9,164 nucleotides of DNA from JASFEQ01 sp050122535 (GTDB taxonomy: Bacteria; Desulfobacterota; DSM-4660; Desulfatiglandales; HGW-15): contig JASFIT010000173.1 of NCBI GenBank assembly GCA_050122535.1, positions 1 to 9,164 on the forward strand, given 5' to 3'. A model generated the notes under the pieces. It did no database searches and had not been told where the DNA came from. It saw only the letters and a program-made list of their open reading frames with translations. Made by a program: the position numbers and the translations under genes. Shown here piece by piece: positions 5,739-9,164 of the stretch. Every line of letters starts with the position of its first letter. Position 1 is the stretch's first letter.

Positions 5739-7025
5739 TCACTCATCTCCCCCGTTTTCTTGATCCAGCTTGAAAAGCCTTCTCGCAATATCCAGATAGG
5801 TATCCCTGGTGGGTCTATCCGCCTTCCTCTTCAAGACAACTATGGGATCGTTGATGATCTTTTCAGCCAGCGAAAGGGTAAGGATTTCTATGGCCTTTTT
5901 CTGAGAAGGATCCAGGGGGCCAAGGACGCTGAGGCTTCTCCTGATCTCTGCTTGCCGTATAGCCTCAGCCTTTTCCCTTATTGAGACAATCGTGGGAACC
6001 ACTTCAAGGGTCTTAATCCATTTCTCAAATTTTAAAACCTCCTCCTGGACGATTCTTTCCGCCTTTACAGCCTCCTCCTTTCTCTGAGCGATGTTGATCT
6101 CCACAACCCCCTTCAGATCATCAATGTCATATACATAAACATTCCCCAGATCATTCACTCTCGGCTCCACATCCCTTGGCACGGCAATATCAATAAAAAA
6201 AAGAGGACGATTGCGCCTTTTCCGCAAGGAGCTCTTCACCTGTTCATAGTCGATTACATATTCGGTGGATGCGGTGGAGGTGATAACAATATCCGCCTCC
6301 AGAAGCTGTGCGCCAATTTCATCAAAGGAAACGGCGTTCCCATCAAAGGATTCCGCCACCTGGAAGGCTCGGCGGAACGTGCGATTGGCCACTCGTATGG
6401 AGGTGACGCCATGGCCCAAAAGATGCCTGGCAGCCAGTTCAGCCATCTCACCAGCCCCGATTAAGAGGACCCGTTTTCCCTCCAGATCATAAAATATTTT
6501 CTTGGCCAACTCTATGGCTGCGTAGCTTATGGAAACCGCCGCATCGGAGATGCCCGTCTCAGTCCTTACCCTTTTTGCCACGTGAAAGGTCTTGTGCATG
6601 AGCCTATTCAAAACAACGCCAGCTGTTTTTTCCTTCGTGGCCTGGTAATATGCATCCTTTATCTGCCCCAAGATTTGTGGTTCTCCCACCACCATGGAGT
6701 CTAGGCTCGATGCCACCCTAAAGATGTGCCTTACGGCCTCTGCATCCTCGAAAGTGTAGAGATTCGAGGAGAAGGCATGTTCAGGCATACCCCCCAGATC
6801 TGACAATAAAGCGATGACTGATCTTTTCGCCTCTTCAGGTTCCTCGCTCGTATACAGGGCCTCCACGCGATTGCAGGTGGAAATAAACAGACCTTCCCTG
6901 ATGGATTGAAGCTTCCTCATAGATGCCAAGGCTGCAGAGGTGTTGCCCTGCTCCCTGGCAAGGCATTCCCTCAGCTCCACGGGAGCTGTCTCATGATTCA
7001 TGCCCAAGTTTACGATCTTGATCAT
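5739..7025 (-). CDS. hemA: Glutamyl-tRNA reductase
   Basis: First committed step of the C5 tetrapyrrole pathway: reduces glutamyl-tRNA(Glu) with NADPH to glutamate-1-semialdehyde. At 428 aa it is full length. The catalytic domain shows GMNHETAPVELRE (8-20) and STCNRVEALY (49-58) with the nucleophile C51, then SSLDSMVVGEPQILGQIKDA (106-125). The NADPH-binding Rossmann domain shows LIGAGEMAELAARHL (188-202) and ANRTFRRA (213-220), with FIDIAVPRDVEP (277-288). The C-terminal part is the helical dimerization domain (about 320-420). Its ATG overlaps the TGA of the preceding ccsA/hemX-like gene by four bases (ATGA), implying translational coupling; AGGA sits too close to be a normal ribosome site. 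It is third in a sirC-ccsA/hemX-hemA transcript. No hemC or hemB follows. Confidence 0.97.
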   Translation of the reverse strand: MIKIVNLGMNHETAPVELRECLAREQGNTSAALASMRKLQSIREGLFISTCNRVEALYTSEEPEEAKRSVIALLSDLGGMPEHAFSSNLYTFEDAEAVRHIFRVASSLDSMVVGEPQILGQIKDAYYQATKEKTAGVVLNRLMHKTFHVAKRVRTETGISDAAVSISYAAIELAKKIFYDLEGKRVLLIGAGEMAELAARHLLGHGVTSIRVANRTFRRAFQVAESFDGNAVSFDEIGAQLLEADIVITSTASTEYVIDYEQVKSSLRKRRNRPLFFIDIAVPRDVEPRVNDLGNVYVYDIDDLKGVVEINIAQRKEEAVKAERIVQEEVLKFEKWIKTLEVVPTIVSIREKAEAIRQAEIRRSLSVLGPLDPSQKKAIEILTLSLAEKIINDPIVVLKRKADRPTRDTYLDIARRLFKLDQENGGDE

Positions 7026-7861
7026 GTTCCTGTTCGACCTTCAATCGTCCTAAAGCTATGGTAATCGCTCAGCCAGAGGCTGACACCGATAAATGTAAAG
7101 AGCAGAACGAGAAAACAGATAATGGACATAATGGCTGCCTTGCGCCCTCGCCAGCCTACGGCGACCCTTTCATGCAATAGGGCCGCATAGAACAGCCATG
7201 TGATAAGAGACCAGACTTCCTTGGGATCCCATCGCCAATAACTCCCAAGGGCATATTGGGCATATATGGAGCCAGTGATCATGCCCACAGTCAACAGCGG
7301 AAAGCCATACATGAGGGCATAGTAGTTGATCGAATCCAAGGTCTCCAGGGAGGGCAACCTGCTGTAAAAGGAGCCAAGCCGTTTTCTCTTTATTTGGTGT
7401 TCCTGGATCAGATACATGATCGCGGCGACAAAGGTAACAGCCAGCATGCCATTCCCCATGAATATGGTGCCAACATGAATCGTGAGCCACATGCTTCTGT
7501 ATATGGGTTTGACCACCACTTCCATACCAGGGATGGTGGAGGAAATGATCATCAGAAAGGCAGCAAGAGGCGCTATAAAGGAGCCGAGGACCATTAACTT
7601 GAATCTCAATTGAAAGATGAGGTATGCACCAATAATGGTCCACGAAAAAAATGAGAGGGCCGATTTCAGGCTGAGCACCGGTGCTGTGCCGAGGGTGTAA
7701 TACTGGTGGGCAAGAAAAAGGGTGTGGCAGATAAAACCCGCCACAAGGATCCTGTATGACCATGTATAAACGGTTTTTTGTTGTTTGATGATATAGACAA
7801 TAAATCCACCTGCTGCCAAAAGAATGAGAAAAAGAGCCAGCTTAAACAATAAAAACGCCAT
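7022..7861 (-). CDS. CcsA/CcmC/HemX-family membrane protein (cytochrome c assembly or HemA-linked)
   Basis: A 279-aa polytopic inner-membrane protein with about eight hydrophobic segments (roughly 4-24, 36-55, 68-86, 91-110, 128-152, 184-203, 215-230, 243-264). The tryptophan-rich heme-handling signature is present as SYWRWDPKEVWSLITW (207-222), with candidate heme-ligand histidines H46, H52, H129, H230 and H268. CcsA-type proteins export heme for cytochrome c maturation; HemX, the same fold and size, sits next to hemA in Bacillus and influences HemA levels. The position immediately before hemA fits the HemX reading, while the strong WWD motif fits heme handling; I cannot separate them. I chose the ATG at 7861, four bases after the sirC stop, over the in-frame TTG at 7873, which overlaps it. 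Neither has a strong ribosome site, so translation is probably coupled. Confidence 0.85.
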   Translation of the reverse strand: MAFLLFKLALFLILLAAGGFIVYIIKQQKTVYTWSYRILVAGFICHTLFLAHQYYTLGTAPVLSLKSALSFFSWTIIGAYLIFQLRFKLMVLGSFIAPLAAFLMIISSTIPGMEVVVKPIYRSMWLTIHVGTIFMGNGMLAVTFVAAIMYLIQEHQIKRKRLGSFYSRLPSLETLDSINYYALMYGFPLLTVGMITGSIYAQYALGSYWRWDPKEVWSLITWLFYAALLHERVAVGWRGRKAAIMSIICFLVLLFTFIGVSLWLSDYHSFRTIEGRTGT

Positions 7862-7865
7862 AATT

Positions 7866-8537
7866 TCACTCAACCTTTAAGAATGTAATCACATCCTCTG
7901 TAGAGAGTTGCCCTGGAATAATCCCGTTGAGAATTATACTCACTTCATTCCAGTCTTTTCTCGCTATTGCTTCCAAAATGGGGGAATTGATCAGATCATG
8001 GAATATCCTTTTGTTTTCCTCTCGAGAGAGTCCTTGTGAGAGTATTTCTTCTCTGAGTCGACCCATGAGAATCAGGAGAGATTCGTATTCGTTGCCAAAA
8101 CTCTCCTCCAACGCCTCTCTCACCTTTTTTGCCAGGGCAGGACTCTTTCCGGAAGTGGAAACGGCGATCTGAAGGTCCCCTCTGCGAAGAATTGAAGGCA
8201 CAATAAAGTTGCAATCAGAGGGCTGATCCACCGCATTGACGAGCAAACCTCTCTCCTTGGCCTTTTCACTCACTTGGTGGTTCAAGATGGGGTCATCGGT
8301 GGCTGCAATAACCATGAAGGCGTCCTCAAGGCACGCCTCATTGAATTCCTGCCCATGGAAGCCTATGGTTCCCTTTTCGCTGTATTTACGTAGCTGCGGA
8401 GTCAGGTCTCGTGATACCACGCGGACAACTGCACCATAATCCAGAAGCCTCTCAATCTTCCGCTCGGCAACAGTGCCGCCTCCCACCACAATGACCTTTT
8501 TCCCTTCTATGTGGATCAAAACCGGATAGTAGGACAT
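7866..8537 (-). CDS. Precorrin-2 dehydrogenase / sirohydrochlorin ferrochelatase (SirC/Met8/CysG N-terminal type)
   Basis: NAD+-dependent oxidation of precorrin-2 to sirohydrochlorin, with possible iron insertion to siroheme; cytoplasmic. The 223-aa protein has a Rossmann fold, VIVVGGGTVAERKIERLLDY (15-34), then VIAATDDPILNHQV (76-89) and VNAVDQPSDCNFIVPS (100-115), where D104 matches the catalytic Asp of the family. ISTSGKSPALA-type residues follow (VSTSGKSPALAKKVREAL, 126-143). The size matches stand-alone SirC/Met8 proteins: there is no fused methyltransferase domain, so uroporphyrinogen methylation must be encoded elsewhere. No other start exists before the upstream in-frame stop at 8577-8579. 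A run of five G about 12 bases upstream is a poor ribosome site. It is first of the sirC-ccsA/hemX-hemA set. Whether it also has ferrochelatase activity cannot be read. Confidence 0.93.
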   Translation of the reverse strand: MSYYPVLIHIEGKKVIVVGGGTVAERKIERLLDYGAVVRVVSRDLTPQLRKYSEKGTIGFHGQEFNEACLEDAFMVIAATDDPILNHQVSEKAKERGLLVNAVDQPSDCNFIVPSILRRGDLQIAVSTSGKSPALAKKVREALEESFGNEYESLLILMGRLREEILSQGLSREENKRIFHDLINSPILEAIARKDWNEVSIILNGIIPGQLSTEDVITFLKVE

Positions 8538-8706
8538 GAATGGACCGCACCCCCAATTCGTTGTAATAGCACCCGGTTAAAGCGCGCTTAAAGGGGAAAC
8601 CTCTTCTCAAACTTTGCTTCAAACCCACAGTTATTGTGGCGTCAAAAATGAGCAAAAAAATATCAATTATCACTTGAATGAATAGCTATAAACTTGCTAA
8701 ATCTTA
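8538..8706 (-). promoter_or_regulatory. AT-rich leader region before the sirC-hemA set
   Basis: This 169-nt gap has no gene. It is markedly richer in A+T than its surroundings in its upper half. On the - strand a -10-like GATAAT lies at 8666-8671 without a good -35. There are also a hairpin CCACA-GTTAT-TGTGG (8625-8639), a perfect palindrome AAGCGCGCTT (8580-8589) and a T7 run (8654-8660, - strand sense). A promoter or regulated leader for the tetrapyrrole genes probably lies here, but the exact elements are not certain. Confidence 0.3.
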
Positions 8707-9164
8707 TTAAATATACTGATCAACTAACCCTGTAATGAACTTCTCTATTTCCTCTTTTCCCCCTTTGGCCTCCAAATCATCAACTAGGTTCTTGATCTTT
8801 TCATAGGCGACTGGATCACGCTTCAAATCGTCTGTTGACCTGTAGGCCCCTCCCCTGCGGCCGACCCGGTATATGAGTCTGTCGGAATCGGGCAGTTCCT
8901 GATATTTCCTGATCACATCCAGCATCTCTTCTTTGTCATCCGGCAGTTTGCCGGTCACCTCCTCCAAGAGATTCATGATGTGGTCGCTTTTCACCACACT
9001 GGTGATACCATCAAGGGTTTCTATAAAGAGTTTCATCTCCTCAGCCAGCATATCATCGGTCTGCATCTCGAACTCGCCATTTTCCAACTTTTCGGAAAGG
9101 GGAACCCTATCAGGCACCCTCAGGCTACGAAGGCGGATAAAGTGCGGGTTTATTTGGTTCAGGA
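8707..9164 (-). CDS. Radical SAM protein, C-terminal part only
   Basis: The frame is open to the window edge, so the GTG at 9117 is internal and the N-terminal part, including the CxxxCxxC iron-sulfur motif, lies outside. About 151 residues are visible. They begin LNQINPHFIRLRSLRVPDRVPL (upstream of and across 9117), a run typical of the end of the TIM barrel in COG1032-type radical SAM proteins. EMKLFIETLDGITSVVKSDH and NLLEEVTGKLPDDKEEMLDVI follow, then a helical tail ending ITGLVDQYI. Substrate and reaction are unknown. It is the same direction as the sirC set, but 169 nt of AT-rich DNA separate them, so a shared transcript is uncertain. The recognition rests on remembered family resemblance of the tail. 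Confidence 0.65.
   Translation of the reverse strand, partial: LNQINPHFIRLRSLRVPDRVPLSEKLENGEFEMQTDDMLAEEMKLFIETLDGITSVVKSDHIMNLLEEVTGKLPDDKEEMLDVIRKYQELPDSDRLIYRVGRRGGAYRSTDDLKRDPVAYEKIKNLVDDLEAKGGKEEIEKFITGLVDQYI

Noticed and set aside
5494..5742. 82-aa - strand ORF whose start overlaps the hemA stop
   Set aside because: Although the overlap looks operonic, almost all of it is the repeat element, including the hairpin and heptads, and the peptide has no fold-like pattern.
7170..7763. 197-aa - strand ORF in another frame of the ccsA/hemX-like gene
   Set aside because: It is His/Cys/Pro-rich frame shadow of the real membrane protein, which has the WWD motif.

Overview
The window looks like chromosomal DNA of a Desulfobacterota (deltaproteobacterial) anaerobe, probably a sulfate reducer or syntroph. 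This rests on the protein style: an anaerobe-type fatty or aromatic acyl-CoA ligase, a precorrin-2 dehydrogenase / CcsA-HemX / HemA tetrapyrrole cluster, a short MoaE-like protein beside MoaC, and a radical SAM C-terminus. Intergenic palindromic repeats of the kind seen in that phylum also fit. No rRNA or tRNA gene, CRISPR array or intact transposase is visible.

Left part, mostly + strand. Bases 1-1271 hold the C-terminal three quarters of an acyl-CoA synthetase cut by the window edge. A small two-helix membrane protein of unknown function follows on the - strand (1310-1765). A repeat-like, hairpin-rich stretch (about 1838-2045) leads to a good sigma70-type promoter (2065-2093). This promoter serves a 580-aa SLC13/ArsB-type permease with an extra extracytoplasmic beta-sandwich domain (2128-3870), and a small cupin protein (3946-4263) follows it.

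Middle and right part, - strand. Read in the direction of transcription, from high to low coordinates, the order is as follows. First comes the C-terminal end of a radical SAM protein (8707-9164, cut by the edge). Next is the tightly packed set sirC-like (7866-8537), ccsA/hemX-like (7022-7861) and hemA (5739-7025), whose junctions are a 4-nt gap and a 4-nt overlap. Together these three make 5-aminolevulinate precursor and siroheme, the branch point that many sulfate reducers also use for heme. After a 378-nt repeat-bearing gap comes a molybdenum cofactor pair, moaE-like (4992-5360) and moaC (4524-4958).

The most unusual material is non-coding. There are three separate structured repeats: a cloverleaf-like inverted-repeat cluster at 1870-1956, a compound palindromic element at 4295-4528 whose end contains the moaC stop codon, and an element at 5455-5661 bounded by inverted tracts of 7-bp tandem repeats. 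No new multi-gene system can be supported. The coding genes all fall into recognisable families except the small membrane protein.
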